DNA from: an uncultured Paraglaciecola sp.
Lineage (GTDB): Bacteria > Pseudomonadota > Gammaproteobacteria > Enterobacterales > Alteromonadaceae
Direction of reading: 5' to 3'
NCBI RefSeq assembly: GCF_913020055.1
Contig: NZ_CAJWCF010000052.1
Span: 1-33,837 of the forward strand
DNA length: 33,837 nt
Below, in pieces: positions 1 through 8,831 of this stretch (its first letter is position 1; every line of letters starts with the position of its first letter). The translations under genes and the position numbers were made by a program. The notes under the pieces are model-generated. The model was not told where the DNA came from and searched no databases. It saw only the letters and a list, made by a program, of their open reading frames with translations.

Positions 1-10
1 CTGGGATCAT
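1..10 (-). CDS. Start of an SOS-controlled gene running off the left edge (partial)
   Basis: Only the first three codons are in the window: ATG ATC CCA (Met-Ile-Pro), read leftward from position 10. The start is supported by a very strong Shine-Dalgarno (AGGAGGT on the minus strand, positions 16-22) five bases from the ATG, and by a promoter with a LexA box just upstream. The product cannot be identified from three codons. The LexA site implies a DNA-damage role such as translesion synthesis, repair or division inhibition, which is inference. Confidence 0.6.
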
Positions 11-26
11 AGACCACCTCCTTATT

Positions 27-46
27 AACTGTAATTATATACAGTA
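27..46 (-). promoter_or_regulatory. LexA (SOS) box overlapping the -10 element
   Basis: The site reads CTGT-N8-ACAG with an AT-rich centre and AA/TA flanks, which fits the gammaproteobacterial LexA consensus TACTGT(AT)nACAGTA. It covers the -10 hexamer of the leftward promoter, the usual geometry for repression by LexA. Confidence 0.75.
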
Positions 47-62
47 TTGCAACAGTTTACAA
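34..62 (-). promoter_or_regulatory. Sigma-70 promoter of the leftward SOS gene
   Basis: On the minus strand a -35 TTGTAA (57-62) is separated by exactly 17 bases from a perfect -10 TATAAT (34-39), which lies inside the LexA box. The start codon at position 10 follows at a normal leader distance. Confidence 0.65.
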
Positions 63-413
63 AAACATAGCCATATTAAAAAGTTGTCTGCTATTACAAT
101 GTTTGTTCAAACGCTAATTTGTAAGCATATGCAAAGCAACCTGCGGGGGCAGGTTCGCTGAAACGTTTCATTTTTCTTCAAATTTACAGTTTTGACTGAC
201 TAAAATTACACATACCGCCATCGTAAAAAATCAGCAGCGCTTAACCCTTAATAGGATAGTCACATTAATTTTTCATTCACAGAGCTTGTGCCCGTATTAG
301 TTGCCTTTCCGTAAAAAAATATAGCAGTCTGTATTACCGATTAAACAGTGCTCAAAAATAGCCGCTAGTAAAAAAGATTTGAAAACTGTACACTTATCAA
401 GTTATCTACTCTT
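47..413. other. Gene-free upstream region with a GC-rich hairpin and a LacI-type palindrome
   Basis: No convincing gene lies here. At 138-155 there is a perfect 7-bp stem, AACCTGC/GCAGGTT, with a GGGG loop. Four bases later, at 159-170, comes a perfect 12-bp palindrome, TGAAACGTTTCA, which has the central CG and TGAAA arms of LacI/GalR-family operators. A short T run follows it. The hairpin could end a short unannotated transcript or form part of a control region. I see no clear promoter or ribosome-binding site for the gene at 414. Confidence 0.4.
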
Positions 414-650
414 ATGCCTTTCTTAAATCGAGCCAAAATGCCCAATAAGTCAAATGACGCTTGCTGTGATCACGGCGGTAAGCGCCCCGGTTGCGGTCGC
501 AAACCGGGGGTGAAAACCCAAGCTATTCGCCTGCCTGTTTGGTTGCTTGAGCAATTGAGCGAAGCGGGGGAGCCAAGACAGCTGATTATCGACGCTTGCC
601 TTGCACAACATGCATCTATCTGTAACAAAGGCGCGGGTAACCATGACTAA
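414..650 (+). CDS. Small putative DNA-binding protein (ribbon-helix-helix-like), coupled to the ABC exporter
   Basis: This 78-residue protein is not assigned to a named family. Residues 21-32 are basic and glycine-rich (GGKRPGCGRKPG). They are followed by a strand-like AIRLP and two predicted helices (VWLLEQLSEAG, RQLIIDACLAQ). A basic arm, short strand and two helices are the outline of small ribbon-helix-helix proteins, so a regulator of the downstream exporter is possible. Its stop overlaps the ABC gene's ATG by eight bases (ATGACTAA), indicating translational coupling. There is no clear ribosome-binding site before the ATG; an internal ATG at 438 is an alternative start. The ORF is probably real, but its role is unknown. 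Confidence 0.5.
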   Translation: MPFLNRAKMPNKSNDACCDHGGKRPGCGRKPGVKTQAIRLPVWLLEQLSEAGEPRQLIIDACLAQHASICNKGAGNHD

Positions 651-2439
651 ATCAAAATTTATACTGCACTATTTCCTGTTGAACAAGTTCTCTTATTTGT
701 TTGCGATTGTGTGCATTTTTGTGGTGAATTACTTACAAGTAGAAATTCCCCGCTACATCCAGCTGGCGGTTGATTTGCTTAACGAGGCAACACTTGCGTC
801 AAAAGAGGGGTTGCTTGAAAACGTGCAGTGGGTGATTGCTTTGTCGGTGATCATGGTGGTGATCCGTATTCTGTCGCGCATGTACTCCTTAAACCCTGGG
901 CGTATTACCGAAGCGGCCTTGAAAAATGATGTATTTCATCGGCTTAACCGTTTGCCCTCAAGCTTTCACACACAATATGCGTCGGGCAAACTTATCTCCA
1001 TTATCAATAACGACTTGAATGGCATTCGCCTGTTTTATGGGGTTGGTTTTTTACAGCTGTTTAATATTTTGTTTGCGCTGTCGCTTACCCCCATTTGGAT
1101 GTGGAAAATCTCTCCCGAATTAACCCTGTATTCGGTGATCCCCATTATTATTGCTGCAATTATTTTCCGCATTGGTTTTAGAAAATTGCGCGCCTTACAT
1201 ACAGAGCGCTTAACCCGTTTGCAGGATTTATCCGAGCAGTTGATGAACTACTTGTCGGGCATAGACTTGATTAAAAATCAGCAGATGAGTGAGTGGGTGA
1301 CCAGTGAAGTGGATGCGGTCAATCGTCGTCTGTTTGATTGCACGATGAAAATAGCCAAAATCCAAACCTTTTTTATGCCTGTGCTGGATTACGCCAACCA
1401 TTTTATGAAGGTGCTGATTTTGGGCCTAGGCGGTTATTATCTGTTGCAGGCCAAGCTGACGATTGGTGAAATTACTGCCTTTTTATCTTACTCGGTACTT
1501 TTGGCACTACCGCTGATGCACTTGGGCCGCATTGTTACGGTTTATCAAATGGGCATGATCAGTATTGATAGTGTGCAGAACATTTTGAATAACGAAGTGC
1601 CAAGCACCGATCTGTTGAGAATGGACGCCAATAAAAAAGCCGCCTTGCATGGCTCGACACTAACGGTAAAAAACCTCAGTTACACTTACCCAAGCGCTAA
1701 AGGTGAAGATGCCGAGGCAGTACTTAAGGATCTGAGTTTTTCCATTGCACCGGGTGAGAAAGTAGGTGTTTTAGGCAGTATTGGTGCAGGTAAAAGTACT
1801 CTGGTGAATTGTTTGAATCATCATTTATCCCTTGAAAGCGGGCACATTTTTTGGGGGGACAAAGACATTACTCAAATGTCACGTCAGGATTGGCGTAGTT
1901 ACGTACGCACCATCACCCAAGAGCCTTTTTTGTTTTCCGATACCATTGCTGAAAATGTGAAATTTGGGGCAAAACAGCACAAAGAACAGCACAACCAACT
2001 GCAAGCTACAGACAATCTCGACGTGCAGCCAGTACTCGAACTCAGCCAATTGAGCGAAGACATTCGGCGTTTTAGCGATGGCGAACAAACGCTGGTGGGT
2101 GAAAAAGGCATTATGTTGTCGGGTGGACAAAAGCAACGTCTGAGTATCGCGCGGGCGCTACTCACCCCTTGCGACCTTATTATTATGGACAATGTGTTGT
2201 CGGCGGTGGATTACGAAACCGAGCGAACCATTCTTAAAGGCGTGTTTAATCGTATTGTGGGGCAAAGTTTATTGGTGGTGTCGCATCGCGTTAGCGCGCT
2301 GGAATACATGGACAAAATACTGGTGTTGCAAAATGGTGTAATCATCGCCCGAGGCACACACGCCGAACTGCTTGAGTCGTCTGACTATTACCGCGAGACT
2401 TGGGAATTACAGCAACATGAGACGGGAGAGGTAGCATGA
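643..2439 (+). CDS. Heterodimeric ABC exporter, half-transporter A (MdlA-like, degenerate catalytic site)
   Basis: This is a fused six-helix membrane domain (about residues 10-310) and ATPase domain (about 340-590), 598 residues, as in MdlA/SmdA-type multidrug exporters. Walker A is GSIGAGKST (378-386), the signature is LSGGQ (492-496), Walker B is DLIIMD (511-516) and the switch histidine is H548. The residue after Walker B is Asn517 instead of the catalytic glutamate, so this subunit's ATP site should hydrolyse poorly. The ATG at 643, which overlaps the upstream stop, is preferred to in-frame TTG 601 and ATG 610 because it starts directly at the transporter domain. The substrate is unknown; drugs, lipids or peptides are all possible. 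It pairs with the next gene. Confidence 0.9.
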   Translation: MTKSKFILHYFLLNKFSYLFAIVCIFVVNYLQVEIPRYIQLAVDLLNEATLASKEGLLENVQWVIALSVIMVVIRILSRMYSLNPGRITEAALKNDVFHRLNRLPSSFHTQYASGKLISIINNDLNGIRLFYGVGFLQLFNILFALSLTPIWMWKISPELTLYSVIPIIIAAIIFRIGFRKLRALHTERLTRLQDLSEQLMNYLSGIDLIKNQQMSEWVTSEVDAVNRRLFDCTMKIAKIQTFFMPVLDYANHFMKVLILGLGGYYLLQAKLTIGEITAFLSYSVLLALPLMHLGRIVTVYQMGMISIDSVQNILNNEVPSTDLLRMDANKKAALHGSTLTVKNLSYTYPSAKGEDAEAVLKDLSFSIAPGEKVGVLGSIGAGKSTLVNCLNHHLSLESGHIFWGDKDITQMSRQDWRSYVRTITQEPFLFSDTIAENVKFGAKQHKEQHNQLQATDNLDVQPVLELSQLSEDIRRFSDGEQTLVGEKGIMLSGGQKQRLSIARALLTPCDLIIMDNVLSAVDYETERTILKGVFNRIVGQSLLVVSHRVSALEYMDKILVLQNGVIIARGTHAELLESSDYYRETWELQQHETGEVA

Positions 2440-4229
2440 TTAAAACGCCTGACTTCCATCACCTTAAACATTTTTATCACTTCGCTTCGAAATATAAAAA
2501 AACCGCGGTGATTGGTTTGTTGATGATGCCCATATCGGTGGCGGCTAACTTGTTGTTCCCTTGGCTGATTATTCAGGTGATTGATGAACACCTCACACCT
2601 GGTAAATACGCAGGCATGATGTTGTTGATTAGCATCATGCTGGTGGTGTTGATTGTCAATTACATTGCCGATGGTCTTTATACTTACTGCTTGCGCTTGA
2701 CCGGACAAAAGGCCGTTTTTGATATACGTATGGAGTTGTTTGCGCGCATTTTGAAGTTACCCCGCACCTATTTTGATAAAACGCCCACAGGTGTCACCTT
2801 GTCGCGTTTGACCAGCGATCTTGAAGCCATAGGTGAATCGTTTGTGTTAGGTGTGTTGAGTTTACTCAAAGACTCTATCAACACAGTAGCGGTATTGATT
2901 TTTATGTTTTTCATCAACTGGCAATTGGCTTTGTTGGTGTTGCTGGTGTTTCCGCCGGTATTGATGCTGACTCAGTATGTGCGCAATAGGCTGCGTGAAA
3001 TGTATGCCATTACGCGCTCGTCTTTGGCTAAGGGCACGGGCTTTCTGCAAGAGTGTTTGTTTGGGGTGAAAACCGTACAACTGTATGGCGCAGAAGAGGA
3101 AGTGGAAGCCAAATATCACGGTTACACCGAAGAGTTTTTGCGTGCGCAGTTAAAAACCAATAAATACGATGCCACTTTGTTTTCGATTATAACGGGTATC
3201 ACAACCATCACCATTGGACTGATTATTTGGTATGGCTCTGGTAAGGTTTTGGCCGGTGTGGTGAGCCTTGGTGTGTTGATCGCCTTTATCAATACCTTAG
3301 AAAAAGTGTTTGTACCGCTGCGTGACTTTACCTCGCAGATCGCTGCTATTCAGCGCTCTTTTGCTGCTTTTGAGCACATAGAAGAACTTTTTGTGGAAGA
3401 TCTCGAAGAAGATGGGCGCACACTTTTGCCAGCAGAAACCTTAAAAGACAAACTAGCTACTTTCGAATCTCTAGAATTCAAAAACGTGCGTTTTCGTTAT
3501 GCCGGCGCAGGTCCCAATGTGTTGGATGATGTGTCGTTCACCCTAAACAAGGGTCAGCAATTGGCCTTGGTGGGCACAACCGGCTCAGGCAAGTCGACTA
3601 TCATGCGCATCATGAATAAAACCTACATGGACTACGAAGGTAGTATTCTTCTAAATGGCATAGAGCTGTCGAGCATTCCCAAAGACACTGTGTTGCCGTT
3701 GTTTTCGCTGATGCAGCAAGACGTGTTTTTGTTTGAGCAGAATATCCGCTTCAATATTTCCCTTGGTGACGACAAAATCAGTGACCACGCGGTGGAAGAC
3801 GCCGCACAATACGTATATGCCCATGACTATATTTTGGGGCTGCCCCGTCAGTACCAATTTGAGCTGAAAAATAACGGCAGTAATATGTCGGCGGGTCAGG
3901 CTCAGCTAATCTCCTTTGCTAGGGCTGTGGCTCAGGGCGGGCAGGTGATGATGCTAGATGAAGCCACCAGTTCGGTGGACTCGATTACCGAAAATCTGAT
4001 CCAAAAAGCCATTAGCCGTTTGTTTGAAGAAAAAACCGTGATCGCTATTGCGCATCGCCTGAGTACCATTCGCCACTCGGATCAAATATTGGTGCTCAAC
4101 CAAGGCAAAATTGTGGAGCAGGGCAACCACCAAGACTTGCTAGCGATGAACGGTGTTTATTCCAACTTACTCACAGATGACACCAATATTGCAGACGATG
4201 GCGACTTAATCAAGCCAGTTTTGGCCTGA
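2436..4229 (+). CDS. Heterodimeric ABC exporter, half-transporter B (MdlB-like, catalytic)
   Basis: This 597-residue half-transporter has a membrane domain (about 20-310) and an ATPase domain. Walker A is GTTGSGKST (380-388), Walker B is VMMLDE with catalytic Glu509, and the switch is H540. Its signature is the weakened MSAGQ (484-488) rather than LSGGQ. In the dimer this weak signature faces partner A's site lacking the glutamate, while A's intact LSGGQ faces this intact Walker B. That gives one dead and one live ATP site, as in TM287/288 and BmrCD. The start overlaps A's stop (ATGA) and has a good ribosome-binding site (GAGAGG). A strong hairpin follows the gene. Confidence 0.92.
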   Translation: MIKTPDFHHLKHFYHFASKYKKTAVIGLLMMPISVAANLLFPWLIIQVIDEHLTPGKYAGMMLLISIMLVVLIVNYIADGLYTYCLRLTGQKAVFDIRMELFARILKLPRTYFDKTPTGVTLSRLTSDLEAIGESFVLGVLSLLKDSINTVAVLIFMFFINWQLALLVLLVFPPVLMLTQYVRNRLREMYAITRSSLAKGTGFLQECLFGVKTVQLYGAEEEVEAKYHGYTEEFLRAQLKTNKYDATLFSIITGITTITIGLIIWYGSGKVLAGVVSLGVLIAFINTLEKVFVPLRDFTSQIAAIQRSFAAFEHIEELFVEDLEEDGRTLLPAETLKDKLATFESLEFKNVRFRYAGAGPNVLDDVSFTLNKGQQLALVGTTGSGKSTIMRIMNKTYMDYEGSILLNGIELSSIPKDTVLPLFSLMQQDVFLFEQNIRFNISLGDDKISDHAVEDAAQYVYAHDYILGLPRQYQFELKNNGSNMSAGQAQLISFARAVAQGGQVMMLDEATSSVDSITENLIQKAISRLFEEKTVIAIAHRLSTIRHSDQILVLNQGKIVEQGNHQDLLAMNGVYSNLLTDDTNIADDGDLIKPVLA

Positions 4230-4235
4230 TGCTGA

Positions 4236-4266
4236 CATAAACTTGGGGGGGGCCCTCAGGTTTATG
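4236..4266 (+). terminator. Hairpin after the ABC exporter operon
   Basis: A 14-bp stem (CATAAACTTGGGGG paired with CCCTCAGGTTTATG, including two G-U pairs) with a three-base loop begins six bases after the stop. No T tract follows, so it may act as an mRNA-end stabiliser or an imperfect intrinsic terminator. Confidence 0.55.
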
Positions 4267-4440
4267 TTGTAAATTGCCTCATAGTGGTCCCCTTTGTTGC
4301 CCGATTTACCCATTTATTATGGTGTTAGAGACAACCTTGAATTGGCGCCAGCTATTCATGAATTTTTGCGTACAACCTTTAGACAATCTAACCCCAAGTT
4401 AATCTTTTAGCCTCGAAAACATTTTTACAAGGAAGTTATC

Positions 4441-4524
4441 ATGTGGCTCACATTGATAATTGTGCTGTGTTTTAGCACTTTTAGTCACGCCAGTGATTTG
4501 CTGATTAATTGCGAACGATTTTAA
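4441..4524 (+). CDS. 27-residue secreted peptide or gene remnant
   Basis: ATG at 4441 follows a good ribosome-binding site (AAGGAAG, seven bases away). It encodes a clean signal-peptide-like start (MWLTLIIVLCFSTFSHA with a plausible cleavage after SHA) and only ten more residues before TAA. The ORF stops 30 bases before the end of the convergent PqqB-like gene. A good start and signal with almost no mature protein suggests a truncated exported protein, or a real tiny peptide. No family is recognisable. Confidence 0.35.
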   Translation: MWLTLIIVLCFSTFSHASDLLINCERF

Positions 4525-4553
4525 AATTGCACCTATTTATGAGAGCAAGGTCG

Positions 4554-5488
4554 CTATAAATCAAAACTCAAACCCTCTTGAGCAATATGGTAGCCCTTGG
4601 ACTGCACCAGCTTTGCTTCTGGACTGTTTTTATTCAGCAATGGGTTAGTGTGATTCATATGAATAAACCAAATTTTATTCCGCTGTTGTATGGGCAAAGC
4701 ATCAAAAATTTGCATGCTTTCTGATACAAAGGGATGGGGGATTTTTGACATGTCGCGGCCGGGTAACTCACCGTCGGCATAAAATGCCGCGTCTAAAAAC
4801 GCATAGTCGACGGTTTTCACCAAATCAGCAATGTTGGTTTTCCAAGATTGCCATTTGTTGATATCAGGAATAAAAATTGCGGTTTTATGCTGCCCTTGAA
4901 TGCGATAACCCACAGTTTCAGAATATTCATCTCGATGGGGCACGGTAAAAGGGGTGACAGACACCTGCGTTAGGGATACGGGGTGCTTGTCTGCTAAAGG
5001 TTTTAACTGAATGTTGTTATAGCGACTAAGTTGATCCCATGGGCCATTATTTTCTAAAAACTGTTTCATACGGGGCATTGCATACACAGGTACATTGTTA
5101 GCGCCCATCGCTTCATGCCCTAAGTACATTAACCCAGCATAGTGTCCAATATGTGCATGTGTGAGGAATATACCTGCCAATTGATAGTCTAGGTCGGGGC
5201 TATGGTAGATAACTGATACAGTTGTTGGGGAAGGTTAGGGCTAGCTTCAAATAAATATTTGGTTTTTTCTTTTTGGTCAATTAGTGCAATAGACACCGCA
5301 CCTCGTTGTAAGCGCTTATCTTGCCAAGCCGGTAAACAGTGCTGTTGATAACAGCCAATTTGCGGAAAACCGGCATCTTGCACTACGCCTAAAATATACA
5401 AACTTTGTTCAGCTTGTTTGGCCGGCACATGACCAGTAAATAGCAAAGCAAAACAACATAACCATTTAGCAAACCACTTACCTAACAT
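4554..5488 (-). pseudogene. PqqB-like metallo-beta-lactamase-fold exported protein, frameshifted
   Basis: Two consecutive minus-strand frames (5488-5189 and 5180-4554) make one protein of about 310 residues. The first holds a signal peptide and the PqqB-type opening ILGVVQDAGFPQIGC. The second holds THAHIGHYAGL, the metal-site region in the HxHxGH form, and the later histidine segments PHRDE and IHMNH. The reading changes inside the four-C run at 5196-5199; one extra C joins the frames as STIAPDLDYQLAGIF. The start has a ribosome-binding site (AGGAAA). Proteins of this type resemble PqqB but are not evidence of PQQ synthesis here, since no other pqq gene is present. It lies 95 bases after piuC on the same strand. 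The break may be a sequencing error rather than true decay. Confidence 0.75.
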
Positions 5489-5583
5489 AATTCATTTCCT
5501 GATTTTGAATTTTCAAAGCTTGTTGATCCTAACATGCTAGTAAATTAATCAGTCATAATATCCAGGAGTCTGAATTGCAAAAA

Positions 5584-6264
5584 TTACACCTGAGAATGTT
5601 GCCTAATTAAGTTGTGATAAACATGATGTAACCTATCCAATTCCTCGCGTCTAATCGCAGGGTTATTGACTAAGGTTTGAATGCTTTGATCAAGTTGATA
5701 GAGGGTGTCGCGCATGGCGCTATCCGACACTAAACTTTGGATCCAAGTGATGGCGGCTAACCTTTCACCTTCGGTCACTGGAGTGACTCTATGCAAACTA
5801 CTGGAGGGGTACAATACTGCATCACCTGCGGCTAATTTGACTTTTTGTTCACCGAATTCGGTACTGATGATTAACTCGCCACCTTGGTATTCGTCGGGCT
5901 CTGACAAAAAGGTGGTCATGGATATGTCTGAGCGCAAAACTTCGTGGCTATTGGGCATTCGCATGATAGCCGCATCTACATGGTAACCGTAGGTTTCGCC
6001 CTGTGAGTATCGATTAAAACACGGTGGGAAAATCCGATTAGGTAAGGCTGCTGACACCACTTGAGGTGAATTACCTAACTTACTCAACAGTAAGTTAGAT
6101 AATGTTTGTATGTCACTGTGGTTAGCATCTGCTTGGGCATTTTGTTTGACATCAGCTGCCATACCCATGGCGGTGCCTTTACCATCTATCCATGGTGCTT
6201 GATAAAGTTTGTGACGAAATTGTACAACTTCGTCTTTTGTTAATAACTGCTCAATCAAGACCAT
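5584..6264 (-). CDS. piuC: PKHD-type Fe(II)/2-oxoglutarate hydroxylase PiuC (YbiX family)
   Basis: This is a 226-residue cytosolic dioxygenase of the family usually encoded beside Fiu/PiuA siderophore receptors. The iron ligands are visible as H95-x-D97 (YGYHVDA) and H158 (SSSLHRVTPV), with R168 as the likely 2-oxoglutarate contact. The length matches the family (about 225). It starts 28 bases after the receptor's stop, with its own ribosome-binding site (TAGGAA), so it is co-transcribed and presumably Fur-controlled. The family's substrate is not settled. Confidence 0.93.
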   Translation of the reverse strand: MVLIEQLLTKDEVVQFRHKLYQAPWIDGKGTAMGMAADVKQNAQADANHSDIQTLSNLLLSKLGNSPQVVSAALPNRIFPPCFNRYSQGETYGYHVDAAIMRMPNSHEVLRSDISMTTFLSEPDEYQGGELIISTEFGEQKVKLAAGDAVLYPSSSLHRVTPVTEGERLAAITWIQSLVSDSAMRDTLYQLDQSIQTLVNNPAIRREELDRLHHVYHNLIRQHSQV

Positions 6265-6292
6265 AAATAGATTTCCTACTGGTTAACTAAAA

Positions 6293-8598
6293 TTAAAACT
6301 CATACGTGACTGTGGCGCGCGCACTGCGGCCATCGCCTAGGTACATAAATGCACCTGATCTATAAGCTGCGGTCCAATATTCGGTATCGGTGACATTGCC
6401 TATATTTAGTCTAAATGTCATGGCTTCAGAGGCATGATAGTTAGCAAATAAGTTCACTACATTGTAGCTGGGTATCACAATACTGTATTGAGAGTTAGTT
6501 GCGTCGTAACCGGCGGCAGAATCGGGTTGACCACCGTACATTTCACCTTGGTAAGTGAAATCACCACCAAACGCAAAGCTGTCATTTGGTTGATAACGAA
6601 GTTGCACATAGGCACTTTCTTCAGCGAAGTTACTTAGGTTTAAACCAATATTGCCTTGGTTAATTGAGGCTAATACATCTGATTCCATTTTGGCGGCACT
6701 GACTTGAATGCTTAACTTATCAGTCAGATTACCGTTCATGGCAAACTCAACACCTTTGACTCGGTTTTTACCGGTGTTTAATGTGCCTAATGTAGAATAA
6801 TCATCTGTGCCTACACTTTCCATTACGTTAAATTTTGTCATTTGAAATAAGGCGGCGACAAACAGTTTTTCATCTAGTAACGAAAATTTCGCGCCTAATT
6901 CGATGTTCTCCACTGTTTCAGGATCGGCTGCCGATGCTTGATCGGTATCACCACACAAACCACCGTAACCACAGTTTGCACCTAAGTCTGATTCGCCGCC
7001 ATTAATGTTTGTGGCCGTGGCATAACTTACATAGATATTGGCATCGTCATTTATGCTATACACCACACCTAGATGACCATTGTGGAAGTCGTCTTTGTAG
7101 GCGTAATCCAACTCTGTACCGCGGCTTACCGCATCGTTGCTGTAATCAATGGTATCTTGTCTTAGGCCAAAGAATACCTGCCATTGTTCATTAATGGTGG
7201 CGGTATCCATTATATAAGCTGCGACAGTTTGAGCAGAAAATAATGAGTCGGCGTTACCTCTTTCGAAGGTTCTACCCATGATATTTTGTGGTTGGGCATA
7301 CACATCGCCATTACCGTCTAATAAACAATAACCGGCAGAAACCCCGCGACGACCTGAGGTTGAACAGTTGGTTGCTGCAGTATTGTCGTCGAAACTAAAC
7401 ACTCCGTTTTCAACTTCTTCATCAGACACTTCTAAACCAAACAATATTTTATGTTCAACACTGCCAGTGGATACATCCCAAAAAAGGTTAAATTGGGTGG
7501 CGAAATATTCTACTTCTTGCCATCCCTGATGGGTACTTAGTCTGATAGTCGCGGCGCCAGGCGCTGTTAAATCTTCATCAGCACGCACTGCGCCATTGGC
7601 ACCTGTGGTGAGATAGGCATTGGATGTTTGGCCGTAACGGGTGGCATTATAAAACTTTAATGAGTCGTTAATGTCGTATTCAGTACGTACGGTAAAGGCA
7701 AATACCTCTGAATCTAAAAAGTCGCTGCTTTGCGCGTAAACCGGTATATCAGCCACAGGTGTGCGCAGATTGCGGTCAAAATAGCTGCCCAAATCAGGTG
7801 TATCATCAGCTTTGAGGTAATAAAAATCGCTATACACCCGCAAATCTTCGGTGTTGTCGTACAACCCAGATAGCAGCAAACCATCACGGCTACGGCTAAT
7901 ACCTTCGCGGCCTGATGCATCTTCTTCGGTGCTCAGTAAATTTATTCTAGTCGCAAAGTTAGTCGAGACGGGCGTGTTGTAATCAAGCTCAAGTCTGTAG
8001 TGATCATCTGTGCCTATGCCTGCGTCTATACGACCAAACTGATAAGCGGTTGATGCTTTTTTGGTAATGCTATTCACTGCACCACCAGATGAACCACGAC
8101 CAGCAAAGGTAGAGCTAGGCCCTTTAGTAATTTCAATTTGTTCTGATGCAAAACTTTCGCGAGTGGTCATTCCCGGGTCGCGTAATCCGTCGACAAACAC
8201 ATCTGAACGAGCTTCGTGGCCACGTATAATATATCTGTCACCGAAGGCATTTCCGTTTTCTCCAGTTCCTAAAGTAACCCCAGCTTGAGATGCCAATATT
8301 TCTTTTAAGTCAGTACGACCCGCTTCGTTGATTTGGTCTTTGGTTAATACCGTAATTGTTTGCGGCGTATCAACCAAGTCAGCAACTCGGCGTAAATCGC
8401 CCGAGGTTTTCACATTGTAAATCGAGTTACGTACACCGTGAATACGGATTAATTCCATTTCTTGTTGTTGTGCACAATCTAATCGTTTGCTTCACATTGC
8501 TGGTTGGCCTCATTGGCTAATACCGGACTTAGATTTAATGCAAGTGTGGTCAGAGCGCCTGATCCAAAAGTAGATATTGATTGATTTGATTTAGACAT
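6293..8598 (-). CDS. TonB-dependent catecholate siderophore receptor (Fiu/PiuA type), frameshift after the signal peptide
   Basis: The long frame 8458-6293 encodes 721 residues: a plug domain (VADLVDTPQTITVL, YIIRGHEARSDVFVDGLRD, EQIEITKGPSSTFAGRGSSGGAVN) and a beta-barrel ending in the outer-membrane signature ATVTYEF. It lacks a signal peptide. The signal is in another frame just upstream, starting at ATG 8598 (MSKSNQ, hydrophobic core, cleavage near VLA/NEA) and stopping at 8479. Adding one base to the TTT run at 8486-8488 joins them into about 768 residues, close to Fiu (760). The upstream Fur box and downstream piuC support ferric-catechol uptake. Either this is a sequencing error or the receptor is non-exported. 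Confidence 0.88.
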
Positions 8599-8671
8599 TT
8601 TAGCTGTGTGTTCCCATGTGATTTTCGAGGGAACAGATAATAAAAGCATAAAAGTATTTTGTAAAGCCAAA

Positions 8672-8686
8672 TAATAACTATTATCA
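8672..8686 (-). promoter_or_regulatory. Fur box upstream of the siderophore receptor
   Basis: The minus strand reads TGATAATAGTTATTA, matching 12 of 14 specified positions of the 7-1-7 Fur consensus TGATAATNATTATCA. It lies 74 bases upstream of the receptor's ATG and between it and the divergent ThuA-like gene, so it could affect both. Confidence 0.75.
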
Positions 8687-8831
8687 TTTGCGTTTGGATT
8701 GCCTGGGTTTGTAGTGAAAAAATGCTTTATACATCAACAAGGTAAATGAAATTATAAACAATAATTAATTGAACTATTGGTTTGTACTTCTGTTTATTGC
8801 TTTAAAAATAATCTAATGATATCGTTTTCAT

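Noticed and set aside
383..398. Second LexA-like site before the small ORF (CTGT-N8-CAAG)
   Set aside because: The right half does not match ACAG.
4554..5488. Possible PQQ biosynthesis locus
   Set aside because: Only a PqqB-like protein is present; no pqqA, C, D or E and no PQQ-dependent dehydrogenase nearby.
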